Below are positions 29,601 through 38,403 of a stretch of 64,000 nt of DNA, in pieces (position 1 is the stretch's first letter; the number at the start of each line of letters is the position of its first letter). Under the pieces are notes generated by a model. It was not told the origin of the DNA and ran no database searches. It saw only the letters and a program-made list of their open reading frames with translations. The translations under genes were made by a program, and so were the position numbers. This stretch comes from Candidatus Nitrohelix vancouverensis. GTDB taxonomy: Bacteria; Nitrospinota; Nitrospinia; Nitrospinales; VA-1. The stretch is from NCBI GenBank assembly GCA_015698305.1, contig CP048620.1, positions 1,018,557 through 1,082,556 on the forward strand, given 5' to 3'.

Positions 29601-32600
29601 GGAACCCTGACGGTTGGCAATGCAATTGAAGCAAGTTCGAATATTTCACTCACTGCTGACAAGATGGCGATTGGAGCTTCGGTGACGGCCTCCGGTCAAA
29701 CGGTGACGCTGGCCTCTTCGACGGCAAGCAACGCGATCGATCTCGGCTCCGGCACAGACGCGGCGGCGAATACGCTGGAACTGTCCAGTTCGGAACTGAA
29801 TCAGATTACGGCGACCAATCTGGTGGTGGGATCGACCAGCGCGGGCGCGGCGACGATCAGCGCGGATATCACGCCGAGCAACGCAACGAATTTACATATC
29901 AAATCCGGTTCAACGGTCACAGGCACGGCGGGCGGCGTGATCGCTACCGGTCTGGCGGTGACGGCGGCGGGTGATGTGACGATCAACGACGCCAATACCA
30001 GCATCAGCAATCTGGCGATGGATTTATCGACGGGCAACGTTGTCTTCTCTCAGGCGAACGGCTATTCCGTTACCACAGTGGACAGCGTGACCGGCATCGA
30101 TACCGACAGCGGAACGGTTGGTCTGACCTCGACGGGCGGAACTCTGACCGTCGCCAACACGGCGGCGAGCAACGATATCGAAGCGAGTTCAAATATTACG
30201 CTGACCGCCGACAAAATGGCGATTGGCGGCGCGGTGGCGGCCTCGGGCCAAACCGTGACGCTGGTTTCCAATACCGCAAGCAACGCGATTGATCTGGGTT
30301 CTACGACAGACGCGGCGGCGAATACGCTGGAATTGTCCAGCGCGGAACTGGCTCTTATTACCGCAACGAATCTGGTCGTGGGCACGACCAGCGCAGGCGC
30401 GGCGACGATCAGCGCCGACGTGACGCCGAGCAACGCCACCAATCTGCATCTTCGCACCGGCTCCACGGTTACGGGGACTGCGGGCGGCGTGATCGCGACA
30501 GGACTTGCAATCGAAGCGGGAAGCACGGTTGCGATTTCCGACGCATCAACGGATGTGGATAATCTGGCGATCTCGGCGGCGGGGCAGACGGTCTCTTTCA
30601 CCGATGCGGACGGCGTGGATATCAATACGGTCAACGGCGTAGCGGGCGTGACGGCGACAACGTTTAATTTGACGACAGGCGGCGCGATCACCGACACAAC
30701 GGCTTCAACGATTTCCGGGACGACGACGCTGGCGGCGGGTTCCGCCAACGACATCACCCTCGATCTGTCTACGAATAACTTTGGCACGGTTGTGGTTTCC
30801 AGCGGCAACAACGTGAGCCTGCGCGATGCCGATGCGATCACCCTGGGTGCGTCGACGATTTCAGGCACGCTGGGCCTGACGGCGGGAACAGATGTGACGA
30901 TAGCGGGCAATGTGACCACGGCGGGCGCGACCACCATCGACGCGGATTCTGATGACAATGGAAGCGGCGATCTGACAGTCAACGCTTCGACTACGCTTTC
31001 GACCACCAACAATACTTTGTCGATCACCGCTAACGATCTGATCCTCAGCGGCAACATCAACACGGGAAGCGCCGCGACCACGATACTGGTTTCCGACTCC
31101 GGGACCATTGGACTCGGCACGACGGGCAACCTGGCGATTTCCAGCGCCGAACTGGCAAACATCACCGCGACGGGCCTGACTCTTGGAAACACTTCAGGCG
31201 GGGCGATCACCGTGGGCGACGGCTCCAATACGATTTCTGCGGCAAACAGCGATAACATAGCGGGAACGCTGACTTTGAATTCAGGCGGCACGGTGACCTT
31301 CGCCAACAGCACGACCTTCAACGCTCTGGCGGTGAACGCAACCGGCGCGATCACGGTGAACGGCGGCATGACGATTGACACGGGCGCTTTGAGCCTGGCC
31401 TCTGCGGCGGGAATCACGATCAATTCCGATTCCAGTTTGACGGGAACCGGAAGCGTGACTTTTGACGCGGACTCCGACAATAACGGATCGGGAGATTTCA
31501 CTCTGGCGAGCGGGCAGACCTTCACCACCGGCAACAACACGCTTTCGATCACCGCCAACGACATCATTTTGAACAGTTCGAGCGCGATCAACGCGGGAAC
31601 CGGATCGGCTTCGATTCTGGTCTCCGACGCGGGAACTATCGGGCTGGGAGGTACGGCGGGCGACCTGACGCTGGACGGCGGCGAATTGCAACTCATCACA
31701 GCGGGCACATTGACGCTGGGCGATTCGACCAACGGCAACATCACCGTGAACGGTATCAGCTCTGCAAACAGTACAAAGATTGGAACCATGACCTTGGTCG
31801 CTGACAAGGCGGGAAGCGCGATCAATTTCGCTACCGCCGCTTCAACTTTTAAAGGTTTGACGATCACCAACGGCACGGGCGGGATTTCTTTCGCGCAGAA
31901 TGTGACGGCGAACGGCAATCTGTCTGTGACTTCCGGCGCGGCGATCACCGATACCGGAACGTTGACCGCGACGGGAACCGCCAGTTTCACGACCAACGTG
32001 GCGGACGCCGCGATCACTCTGGATAATACTTCCAACTCTTTCACCGGCGCGACGACCTTTGCGACGACGGGCAGTTCCGGCAATGTAACCGTAAACACCG
32101 ACAGCGCCCTCACGCTCGGCGCCTCCACCGTTGGCGGAACCATGATCGTAGACGTGGGCGGCGGTAATTCACTGAATGTGACTGGCGCGGTGACTTCTGG
32201 CGGAGCCATGACCTTGTCGGCGGATGACGATGCGATATTCACTGCGGCGGCGGATCTGACCTCCGTCGGTTTGACGGTGACAGCCGATTCAGACGCGACT
32301 TCGGATGCGGGCTCTGGCGGGGCAATCACTTTGGTCGATGGAACGGTGTTTGACGCAGGATCGGGAACCATCGCCCTGAGCGCCGATGAAAACATCTCAC
32401 TTGGCAAGCTGATCACGACCAACGCCACCACTTCGGCGGTGACCTTGACCTCGTCCAGCGGCGGCGTCTTCGACGTCAACACCACGGCTCTGAATATTCA
32501 AGCCCCGTCGGGTCGATTGACGGCAAACACGGTCACGGGATTTGGCGCGACCCTGAATCCCATTGAAATCCAGGTGGATTCGGTCAGCATCACCAACAGT

Positions 32601-33269
32601 TCTTCCGGCAATATCGAAATTTTTGAAAGCGATGATTTGAATATCATCAACGTCACGCAATCTTTTGCAAGCGCGCTCAACAGCGGTGAAGGTAATATCA
32701 CCATTTCTTATAATGGATCGATCACCGGTCAGGCAAATGCCACGGTCCCATCCGGTTCCTTCGGTCTGGTTTCTTTCAATCAGCGCAAGATTCAGGACGC
32801 CAGCCTTCTTCCGTTTGGAACGACGGGCAAGACCGTAGGCGATGTCGCTATTGAAGAGACGGTGCATGCCGCCAACTCTGCCGGCGTTCAGTTTTCTTCG
32901 AATTTATCGGGCCTTTCAGGCGGGAGCGGGTCGAAATCGACTTCCAGCAATCTTCCTGGGCTTGGTTTCGATCAAGGCCCCTTCAAGGTCAACGTGTTCT
33001 CCGAATCGATGGGTCTGGTGGAAGTTGCGGACGGAGCGGGCGGGGCCTATGAGGATCTGGGCGTGAACACGGTGAACGAAATCTGGGGAAGCCCGGCGCC
33101 AACGCAGAAGCGCAGACAACAGCAACGCCGCCCTCTTCAAGAGAACACGGCGGAACAGCGCAACGATTCTGAAATCGGTAATGACGACGGCACAGAAGAA
33201 AGAAAAATTTCGCGTCGTCAGCCCAAAGCCGTGGGCGAAGTCAGTCAGCGGGTTCTTCCGGTCCGATAA
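26619..33269 (+). CDS. TpsA exoprotein, filamentous-haemagglutinin-like (2216 aa)
   Basis: This is a very large secreted beta-helical protein. An unusually long basic N-terminal extension (~50 residues, KAPKRRATSSTGRRG) precedes the hydrophobic core FVSFLVLSLSLFPSVSFA. The TPS secretion domain follows at residues ~80-330, with VNQDTATQMTVSQSSQKAII and the hallmark MLINRNGIMFG. The rest is Gly/Ala/Ser/Thr/Asp-rich repeats; two copies of a ~180-residue block starting at SVTGIDTDSG lie at ~29544 and ~30081. The C-terminus is basic and Gln/Arg-rich (KRRQQQRRP), with no recognised anchor. I start at ATG 26619, not the TTG overlapping tpsB. Likely role: surface adhesion or biofilm. Confidence 0.93.
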   Translation: MNLMRQGEQILRSNPALAGLPTPPLAPKAPKRRATSSTGRRGQVFQRLRRIRGLHEFVSFLVLSLSLFPSVSFALPTDPQVQAGSASVNQDTATQMTVSQSSQKAIIDWGSFNIGTSEHVDFQLSHGANGVTLNRVIGDDPSSILGKLTSNGMFMLINRNGIMFGKDAQIDVHSLVATTNDINNSDFLSGNYNFSIAPDIAATVVNRGTLSVAQGGLAALVAPGVINEGVINARLGRVSLAGANTFTLDLYGDQLVNLGIGSEVAQSVFGVDGAKLDSLVKNSGSILAEGGIVRMDVAAAQGIVDNVINMSGIVQAQSATQQNGKIILSGGDNGIVSVSGTLDASGRDSGETGGDVHILGQYVALMSGTLVDVSGDLGGGTILAGGDYQGQGTVPNAIDTYVDANAQFFADALTNGDGGRAIFWADRRNYFFGRVSARGGLLGGDGGFVEVSGKEELYFDGSVDLMADNGKTGTLLLDPASIIIADGSASSGTSGTVTFGVSGNSFSITGFTSGSQTTIFETTLEAISATTNIILTADNTITINDLSDNTLSLAQTSGNSVSFITTTGNISFADTSDTLQTQGGSIELTAGDGTLTLGGLTSNNGSIILKSKDIDVQGSINSGTATTTILAHISGSNATIGLGDASGNTMTISGTELGRISAGNLVIGDSLAGNITVDNVTAANSNNITGTVTLNANADNSSVTFSGTASTFNALTVNADDGIAVNVALTTDTGALTLDGDSDNAADSSDNISIASGLTITSAGSITLDATTGGIAPAGAVTVNAANGVTVNDNFTSGGTVTIDADTDNSGTGTFTLASSKTLSSANNALSITADDMAINGSITSGSANLSLLVSDGGTIGLGSSSAGLNLSNTELQNLTAATLIIGDSTAGAITVASDVTPGASAGTGVTLLHLKSGVGVTATAGGIIEDNLVISTAGDVTFSDTSTNVTNLAMDLSNGNIAFTEADGFTVTTLDSVTGIDTDSGSVSLTATTGTLTVGNAIEASSNISLTADKMAIGASVTASGQTVTLASSTASNAIDLGSGTDAAANTLELSSSELNQITATNLVVGSTSAGAATISADITPSNATNLHIKSGSTVTGTAGGVIATGLAVTAAGDVTINDANTSISNLAMDLSTGNVVFSQANGYSVTTVDSVTGIDTDSGTVGLTSTGGTLTVANTAASNDIEASSNITLTADKMAIGGAVAASGQTVTLVSNTASNAIDLGSTTDAAANTLELSSAELALITATNLVVGTTSAGAATISADVTPSNATNLHLRTGSTVTGTAGGVIATGLAIEAGSTVAISDASTDVDNLAISAAGQTVSFTDADGVDINTVNGVAGVTATTFNLTTGGAITDTTASTISGTTTLAAGSANDITLDLSTNNFGTVVVSSGNNVSLRDADAITLGASTISGTLGLTAGTDVTIAGNVTTAGATTIDADSDDNGSGDLTVNASTTLSTTNNTLSITANDLILSGNINTGSAATTILVSDSGTIGLGTTGNLAISSAELANITATGLTLGNTSGGAITVGDGSNTISAANSDNIAGTLTLNSGGTVTFANSTTFNALAVNATGAITVNGGMTIDTGALSLASAAGITINSDSSLTGTGSVTFDADSDNNGSGDFTLASGQTFTTGNNTLSITANDIILNSSSAINAGTGSASILVSDAGTIGLGGTAGDLTLDGGELQLITAGTLTLGDSTNGNITVNGISSANSTKIGTMTLVADKAGSAINFATAASTFKGLTITNGTGGISFAQNVTANGNLSVTSGAAITDTGTLTATGTASFTTNVADAAITLDNTSNSFTGATTFATTGSSGNVTVNTDSALTLGASTVGGTMIVDVGGGNSLNVTGAVTSGGAMTLSADDDAIFTAAADLTSVGLTVTADSDATSDAGSGGAITLVDGTVFDAGSGTIALSADENISLGKLITTNATTSAVTLTSSSGGVFDVNTTALNIQAPSGRLTANTVTGFGATLNPIEIQVDSVSITNSSSGNIEIFESDDLNIINVTQSFASALNSGEGNITISYNGSITGQANATVPSGSFGLVSFNQRKIQDASLLPFGTTGKTVGDVAIEETVHAANSAGVQFSSNLSGLSGGSGSKSTSSNLPGLGFDQGPFKVNVFSESMGLVEVADGAGGAYEDLGVNTVNEIWGSPAPTQKRRQQQRRPLQENTAEQRNDSEIGNDDGTEERKISRRQPKAVGEVSQRVLPVR
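29544..30540 (+). repeat. Internal tandem ~540-550-base repeat in tpsA (two copies)
   Basis: Segments from GACAGCGTGACCGGCATCGA at 29544 and 30081 run in parallel for about 450 bases and encode the same succession of motifs: SVTGIDTDSG, SSNI(S/T)LTADKMAIG, ASGQTVTL, TLELSS(S/A)EL, ITATNLVVG, TSAGAATISAD, TGTAGGVIATGLA. Copy two has about five extra codons near ANTAASND. This is a recent unit duplication inside the beta-helix. Confidence 0.75.
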
Positions 33270-33276
33270 GAAAATC

Positions 33277-33666
33277 TCATTCCCACAAGGCCCGGCATTT
33301 TGCATCGTCGACTTCAACATGAACGGTGACGGAATGCATCCAGGGATGCGGGATGCAGATGAAATGGTATTCGCCTGAATACAGAAACAGCGAAGAAGCG
33401 TCGGCTTCCTTTCCGGCCGGAAGGTCGGCTCCCTGCCCCCATAAATAAATCGTTTTTTTCTTTCCCTTGTCCTGGTATTCAAATTGATGATCGACCTGGT
33501 CGATGTTGATGAATTCCACTTCCTGGCAGTCCCTTATCTCAACCCGTTCCTCCGAAAACTGCGAACCGACCACATAGATGGTTTGCTTTGCATGAGCATT
33601 GGAAGAAAAGAGAGAGACGGACAGTGCGACGAATACGAGAGTTTTTAATACGCAGAATCGTTTCAT
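33277..33666 (-). CDS. Exported cupredoxin (amicyanin/plastocyanin-like)
   Basis: After a signal peptide (cleavage near NAHA, residue 26) the ~100-residue mature domain has all four type 1 copper ligands: His60 in DQVDHQF, and Cys104, His107 and Met110 in CIPHPWM, the compact spacing also found in amicyanin (CTPHPFM). It should shuttle electrons in the periplasm, plausibly with the multihaem cytochromes of this organism. It lies 7 bases from the convergent tpsA stop and about 60 bases downstream of the TPR lipoprotein gene on the same strand. Confidence 0.82.
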   Translation of the reverse strand: MKRFCVLKTLVFVALSVSLFSSNAHAKQTIYVVGSQFSEERVEIRDCQEVEFINIDQVDHQFEYQDKGKKKTIYLWGQGADLPAGKEADASSLFLYSGEYHFICIPHPWMHSVTVHVEVDDAKCRALWE

Positions 33667-33726
33667 GATGACACCTGAGATAAATTTCGAGGATGGTTGA
33701 ACGGGGAATTTACAAACTAAAACGGG

Positions 33727-34530
33727 TCAGGAGGTTAATCGGATATTATACTTTTTAGCGAGAATGCCCTGCGTTTGCCGGGCTTTGTTCGCCCAGTTTT
33801 TATTTTCCTGATCTGTGTACAGGCGCAGAGATTCCTGAATGTGTTTCACGGCGTTCTCGCCGTCGTTCATTTCATCATAGACCAGCGCCAGATTGAAATA
33901 AACCCCGGCGTCTTCATTGTCCAATTGCTGGGCGCGTTCCAGATATTCGCGCGCGCTCTGGTAGTCTTTGACTTTGATATAAGCCGAAGCAAGTTTGTTG
34001 AGGCCTTCCACCGATTTCGGATCGTGTTGCACCGCTTCCTTGAGAATGGGAATGCTTTCCTGGATTTTGCCCTGCCTCAGAAAAATCTCGCCGATAACAA
34101 GGTAAGCCAATCCGACGGTTGGATCTTTTTTGAGGGCCTCTCTGCAGAATTTCAGCGCGTTATCAAATTGGCTTACCTGGTAGTAGGCGCGACCTTTGAT
34201 AGCAAGAAAATCGCCTCGTTCCGAGTCAATCTCCAGCGCTTGCTCGGCTATGGCGATGGCGTCATTCACGCGATTCTGAATCAAGCTGAAATGTGCGCTG
34301 AGGCGAAGTCCCGCAAGGTCTTGCGGGTGCGCCGCGACATATTCCTTGATGATTTTTCCGGCGCTTTCGTAATCTTTTTTATCGAGGAATTCCTGAGCCT
34401 GCGCCAGTTGAATACCAGCGTCGGCTTCCTTGGTTTCGGCGCTTTCTTCACCGCCGCATGCGGTCAACAAGGTCAACAGAATCGCTAGCAAAATACTCGG
34501 CAGGAAATGGGGCAAAGCAAAATTTCTCAT
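33727..34530 (-). CDS. TPR-repeat lipoprotein
   Basis: I place the start at 34530 (MRNFALPHFLPSILLAILL) because the signal sequence begins there; an upstream in-frame start at 34590 would add 20 residues. The lipobox LTAC ends the signal peptide, so the protein is lipid-anchored. From about residue 45 there are five to six tetratricopeptide units (AHFSLIQNRVNDAIAIAEQA, AYLVIGEIFLRQGKIQESIP, and others), a scaffold for protein contacts. The partner is unknown. Confidence 0.85.
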   Translation of the reverse strand: MRNFALPHFLPSILLAILLTLLTACGGEESAETKEADAGIQLAQAQEFLDKKDYESAGKIIKEYVAAHPQDLAGLRLSAHFSLIQNRVNDAIAIAEQALEIDSERGDFLAIKGRAYYQVSQFDNALKFCREALKKDPTVGLAYLVIGEIFLRQGKIQESIPILKEAVQHDPKSVEGLNKLASAYIKVKDYQSAREYLERAQQLDNEDAGVYFNLALVYDEMNDGENAVKHIQESLRLYTDQENKNWANKARQTQGILAKKYNIRLTS

Positions 34531-34655
34531 TTGAATCCAAGGTTGGAATTGGGCTGTTTTCAATGTAATTGAAATCAGGGAAGCGGTCAAATTTAAGGAA
34601 TGTAATTGAAATTAGAGGCGGTTTTACAATGACTATCTAATTCTCTGCGAAGATG

Positions 34656-35078
34656 TCATTCGCCGATCAGGTGCAAGAGGAGCGTTCTCGTGTGCGGTGC
34701 ACGGCGGTGTTCATACAGGTAAAGGCCTTGCCAGACGCCCAGCGCAAGTCGATGATTTCGAAGAGGGATAGACAGTTGCGTTTGCGTGAGAGCGGATCGG
34801 ATATGAGCGGGCATGTCGTCTGAACCTTCCGTCGTGTGCCGATAGTCGGGGTCGTTTTCCGGGACGAGTTTTGAAAAGAATCGTTCCATGTCATGCAGGA
34901 CGTCGGGGTCGGCGTTTTCCTGAATCAACAACGATGCGGAAGTATGCGCGACGAACAGAGTGAGAAGTCCTGTATGAAATCCAAATTTCTCGGCCCAGGC
35001 CTTGATTTTTTCCGTCACGTCGATCAGGCCCTTGCCATTCGTCGAGACCTTAATTTCTGTAAATTCCTGTTTCATCAA
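34656..35078 (-). CDS. YjbQ family protein (UPF0047)
   Basis: A 140-residue member of the widespread YjbQ/UPF0047 family, for which a secondary thiamine-phosphate synthase activity has been reported in Escherichia coli. The conserved His/Glu-rich signatures are intact: FVAHTSASLLIQEN, YRHTTEGSDDMPAHIRS and LGVWQGLYLYEHR. It stands alone, divergent from the glutamate dehydrogenase gene. The real cellular role of the family is still uncertain. Confidence 0.9.
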   Translation of the reverse strand: MMKQEFTEIKVSTNGKGLIDVTEKIKAWAEKFGFHTGLLTLFVAHTSASLLIQENADPDVLHDMERFFSKLVPENDPDYRHTTEGSDDMPAHIRSALTQTQLSIPLRNHRLALGVWQGLYLYEHRRAPHTRTLLLHLIGE

Positions 35079-35199
35079 ATAGTTCCAGTTTAGCGATAAA
35101 TTGATTATACTGAAAATCGCGGCTTCGGAAGAGAATCTTCAATGCCGCCATTGTTTCGTCAGGTTTTTTGAGCCACGGCAATCTTCGCAGGAGGAGTCT

Positions 35200-36630
35200 A
35201 TGAGCATTCCAGCAGAACAGGAAGTCAGTTTCAAGGACAGCGTGAATTTGAGTTTCGATCTTGCTGTGGCCACCTTGGACATACCCAAGGGCATGGCCGA
35301 TTACATTCGCAACGTGAACAATGTCTACCAGGTGCGCTTCCCGGTTGTTATCAACGGCCAGATCGAATCCTTCATCGGCTGGCGCGCGGTACACAGCGAC
35401 CATAAATTACCGTCCAAGGGCGGCATTCGTTTTTCTCCCTTTGTGAATCAGGATGAAGTGGAGGCGCTGGCGGCTTTGATGACTTATAAATGCGCGCTGG
35501 TTGACGTTCCTTTTGGCGGCTCGAAGGGCGGCTTGTTGATCGATCCAAAGAAATACGAACGGCAGGATATGGAGCGCATCACCCGACGCTTCGCCTACGA
35601 ATTGATTCAAAAAGATTATATCAGTTCCGGGGTCAACGTCCCGGCGCCGGACATGGGCACGGGGCAACGCGAAATGGCGTGGATGGTGAGCACCTACATG
35701 GCGCATAAGCCGGACGACATCAACCATCTCGCCTGTGTGACCGGCAAGCCGGTTGCGATGGGCGGTATTCGCGGTCGCGTTGAAGCGACGGGGCGCGGCG
35801 TGGTCTTTGGATTGCGGGAATTTTTTCGTCATCCTGAAGACGTCAAAAACGCGCGCATGGAAGGTTCTCTGGAAGGAAAAAAAGTCATCGTCCAGGGCCT
35901 CGGCAACGTGGGCTATCACACCGCAAAAATTTTACAGGAGGAGGACGGCGTCACCATCGTCGGCGTCATCGAATTCGACGGCGCGATTTATAACGAAGGC
36001 GGACTCGACGTTGAAAAAGTATTCCTGCACAAGATCGCCAGTGGCGGCGGCGTGAAAGGCTATCCCGGCGAGTGCGAATATATTGAAGAAGGCGCTCTTC
36101 TTCTGGAGAAGGAATGCGATATTCTCATTCCAGCCGCGATGGAGGCGGTCATCAATCAAACCAACGCCGCGCGCATTAACGCGAAACTGATTGCGGAGGC
36201 CGCGAACGGTCCGGTGACCTTCGCCGCGGAAGCGATCTTGAAAGAGAAAAAAATCGTCATCATCCCCGACGTGTATCTCAACGCGGGCGGCGTGACGGTT
36301 TCTTATTTTGAATGGATTAAAAATTTATCGCATATCCGCTTCGGGCGCATGCAGAGGCGTTACGAAGAGAACCAGAATCAATTGATACTGGAAGCGATCC
36401 AGTCCTCGGGCGCCAAGGTCGCGCAGGAGTTGATCGACCGCCTGAAGAGCGGCGCGGACGAGGTCGATCTGGTTCGCTCCGGTCTGGACGACACGATGCG
36501 CGGGGCCTTTCAGGCGATTCGCGAACGATACTGGAGCGACGACAAGGTGGACAGCTACCGCATCGCCGGAATGGCTTTGGCGATTGAGAAAATCCACACC
36601 GGTTACAACGCGATGGGCATCTACCCCTAA
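35200..36630 (+). CDS. Glu/Leu/Phe/Val dehydrogenase family (glutamate dehydrogenase)
   Basis: The start at 35200 is set by AGGAGGAG just upstream; frame extension to 35101 is not needed. The 476-residue enzyme has the catalytic Lys in ALMTYKCALVDVPFGGSKGG, the substrate-binding KGGIRFSP, and the dinucleotide-binding VQGLGNVGYHTA. It interconverts glutamate with 2-oxoglutarate plus ammonia; an NAD-type enzyme is likely but not proven from sequence. A 6-base gap separates it from the small membrane protein of the following symporter pair, so co-transcription is possible. Confidence 0.9.
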   Translation: MSIPAEQEVSFKDSVNLSFDLAVATLDIPKGMADYIRNVNNVYQVRFPVVINGQIESFIGWRAVHSDHKLPSKGGIRFSPFVNQDEVEALAALMTYKCALVDVPFGGSKGGLLIDPKKYERQDMERITRRFAYELIQKDYISSGVNVPAPDMGTGQREMAWMVSTYMAHKPDDINHLACVTGKPVAMGGIRGRVEATGRGVVFGLREFFRHPEDVKNARMEGSLEGKKVIVQGLGNVGYHTAKILQEEDGVTIVGVIEFDGAIYNEGGLDVEKVFLHKIASGGGVKGYPGECEYIEEGALLLEKECDILIPAAMEAVINQTNAARINAKLIAEAANGPVTFAAEAILKEKKIVIIPDVYLNAGGVTVSYFEWIKNLSHIRFGRMQRRYEENQNQLILEAIQSSGAKVAQELIDRLKSGADEVDLVRSGLDDTMRGAFQAIRERYWSDDKVDSYRIAGMALAIEKIHTGYNAMGIYP

Positions 36631-36636
36631 ACTCCT

Positions 36637-36888
36637 ATGCCTGAATTGAAGGACAAACGCGGCTCTGCGGGCGCGCGCGATCCCGGTCGCATCGGCTGGG
36701 TGTGGGCGGTTTATCTGTTACTCCTGCTGGCGGCCCTGCCGGTCTGGCCCCTGCCGGGTATGATCTGGGGACTGCCCGCCTGGGCGGTTACGACGGTGGC
36801 GGTGGCGGCTGTGACGAGCGCCTTCACGGTGTTTGTCTTGCTGAAAGTCTGGGACGAAGCGGAAGAGGATCTTGATGAATCCTGCTGA
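36637..36888 (+). CDS. Small two-span membrane subunit associated with the symporter (DUF3311-like)
   Basis: The 83-residue protein has two hydrophobic spans (WVWAVYLLLLLAALPVWPLP and AWAVTTVAVAAVTSAFTVFV) and an acidic C-terminus. Small two-helix proteins commonly precede sodium/solute symporters, and here the symporter start overlaps its final codons by 14 bases. It therefore is probably an accessory subunit of that transporter. Confidence 0.8.
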   Translation: MPELKDKRGSAGARDPGRIGWVWAVYLLLLLAALPVWPLPGMIWGLPAWAVTTVAVAAVTSAFTVFVLLKVWDEAEEDLDESC

Positions 36889-38398
36889 GTCCCTACCCTT
36901 TGGCGTTGGCGCGCTGGTTGCGGTGGGTTTTTATGTGGTCTTCCTCCTTGGCATTGGCGCTTTTGCCTATTCAAAAACGCAGAAAAATAATTTTGGTGAT
37001 TTTTATCTGGCAGGCCGCAACATGGGCCTGCCTGTGTTGTTTCTGACCCTGTACGCGACACAGTACAGCGGCAACACCTTCCTTGGGTTCAGCGGCGCCG
37101 CCTATCGCGAAGGCTTCAGCTTTCTCGTGTCGGTGCATTTCATGATCGCGATCGTCATCGCCTACCTGATTCTCGCGCCGCGCCTGTTCCGCTTGAGTCG
37201 CAAGCATTCCTTTGTAACGCCGGGCGATTATATTTTTCATCGCTACCAGAACCACGCCCTGAGAATCATCATCACGCTCTTCATGACCATCGCCGCCTGC
37301 AATTTTTTATTGGCGCAGATGAAAACCCTGGGCACCGCCTTCGCCGGAATTTCTCAGGGGCAGATACCCATGTGGGCGGGCGTGGTCGGTCTGGCGGCGA
37401 TCATGCTGATTTACGAATCGCTGGGCGGCATGCGTTCGGTGGCCTGGACCGACGCCTTGCAGGGCAGTCTGTTGCTGGCGGGCTTCATCGCTCTCATTTT
37501 TATCGCGTTTTCGGAAATCGGCGATTTACAGGGAGCGGTCGCCACTCTTGCGGCGAATCCTGAAACGCTCAAAAAATTACAGCCGCCGGAGGGCGAGGGT
37601 CTATGGCGCTGGCTCAGCTTCATCTTCATGGTGGGACTGGGCGGAGCGATTTACCCGCAGGCGATTCAGCGGATTTACTCGGCGCGCAACGGGGTCACCT
37701 TGAAACGTTCGCTGGCTTTCATGGCGGTCGCTCCTTTGACGACGGCGCTGATTGCGGTGGTGGTCGGCGTTTTGATGGCGGCTCACAGTCCCGGACTGGA
37801 AAATGTTGTGCAAGAGGGAACGAGCAAGGCGATTTCTCCATCGGAGACGGTTCTGCCTCTGCTGTGTTTGAAGATCATGCAGTCTTCGGAATGGGGTTAC
37901 TGGCTGGTGGTGATGATTTTCGCCTCCCTGCTGGCCGCCGTCATGTCCACCGCCGATTCGGCCTTGTTGACCGTCAGTTCGATGGTGTCGAAGGATATTT
38001 ACGGAGCTTATATTCGACCGAACGCGGATCAAACGCAATTGACGCGCATGGGCAAATGGATTTCCTGGGGGCTGATGGCGCCGGTGGTGTGGATGGCCCT
38101 GTCCTATGAAGGAAACCTGATCCATTTGTTAAAGATCAAATTTGAATTGCTGATCCAATGCGTCCCGGCGTTTTATCTCGGACTGCATTGGGAGCGTTTG
38201 CGCGCCCGTACCGTTCTTTGCGGCATCGCGGCGGGTCTGGTCGTCACTTTGGGGCTGATCTGGTCCGGTTCTCTGGGGCTGGCGTCTGCCAATCATCCCT
38301 TGTGGGGAGGCGTGCATGCGGGCATCTGGGGGCTGGGGGTCAACCTGCTGATCTGCGGCTCGGATTTTTTTAGACAGAAAGCCCCGGCAGAGAGATGA
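36875..38398 (+). CDS. Sodium:solute symporter (SSS family)
   Basis: The 507-residue polytopic inner-membrane protein has about 13 hydrophobic segments and SSS-family signatures: FGDFYLAGRNMGLPVLFLTL early on, YAVQYSG-like YATQYSGNTFLGFSG, and MSTADSALLTVSSMVSKDIY in the region of the second sodium site. The ATG at 36875 (GGAAGAGGA upstream) is chosen over a TTG one codon earlier. The solute is not determinable; the adjacent glutamate dehydrogenase suggests an organic acid or amino acid but that is inference. Confidence 0.9.
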   Translation: MNPAESLPFGVGALVAVGFYVVFLLGIGAFAYSKTQKNNFGDFYLAGRNMGLPVLFLTLYATQYSGNTFLGFSGAAYREGFSFLVSVHFMIAIVIAYLILAPRLFRLSRKHSFVTPGDYIFHRYQNHALRIIITLFMTIAACNFLLAQMKTLGTAFAGISQGQIPMWAGVVGLAAIMLIYESLGGMRSVAWTDALQGSLLLAGFIALIFIAFSEIGDLQGAVATLAANPETLKKLQPPEGEGLWRWLSFIFMVGLGGAIYPQAIQRIYSARNGVTLKRSLAFMAVAPLTTALIAVVVGVLMAAHSPGLENVVQEGTSKAISPSETVLPLLCLKIMQSSEWGYWLVVMIFASLLAAVMSTADSALLTVSSMVSKDIYGAYIRPNADQTQLTRMGKWISWGLMAPVVWMALSYEGNLIHLLKIKFELLIQCVPAFYLGLHWERLRARTVLCGIAAGLVVTLGLIWSGSLGLASANHPLWGGVHAGIWGLGVNLLICGSDFFRQKAPAER

Positions 38399-38403
38399 CG
38401 CGG

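Noticed and set aside
28163-29662. 499-codon open frame antisense to tpsA
   Set aside because: It mirrors the repetitive Ala/Gly/Thr codons of tpsA, consists of Val/Ser/Pro/Ala runs, has no ribosome site and no recognisable domain.
30062-32485. 807-codon open frame antisense to tpsA
   Set aside because: Same composition artefact as the neighbouring antisense frame; its low-complexity sequence follows the repeats of the sense gene.
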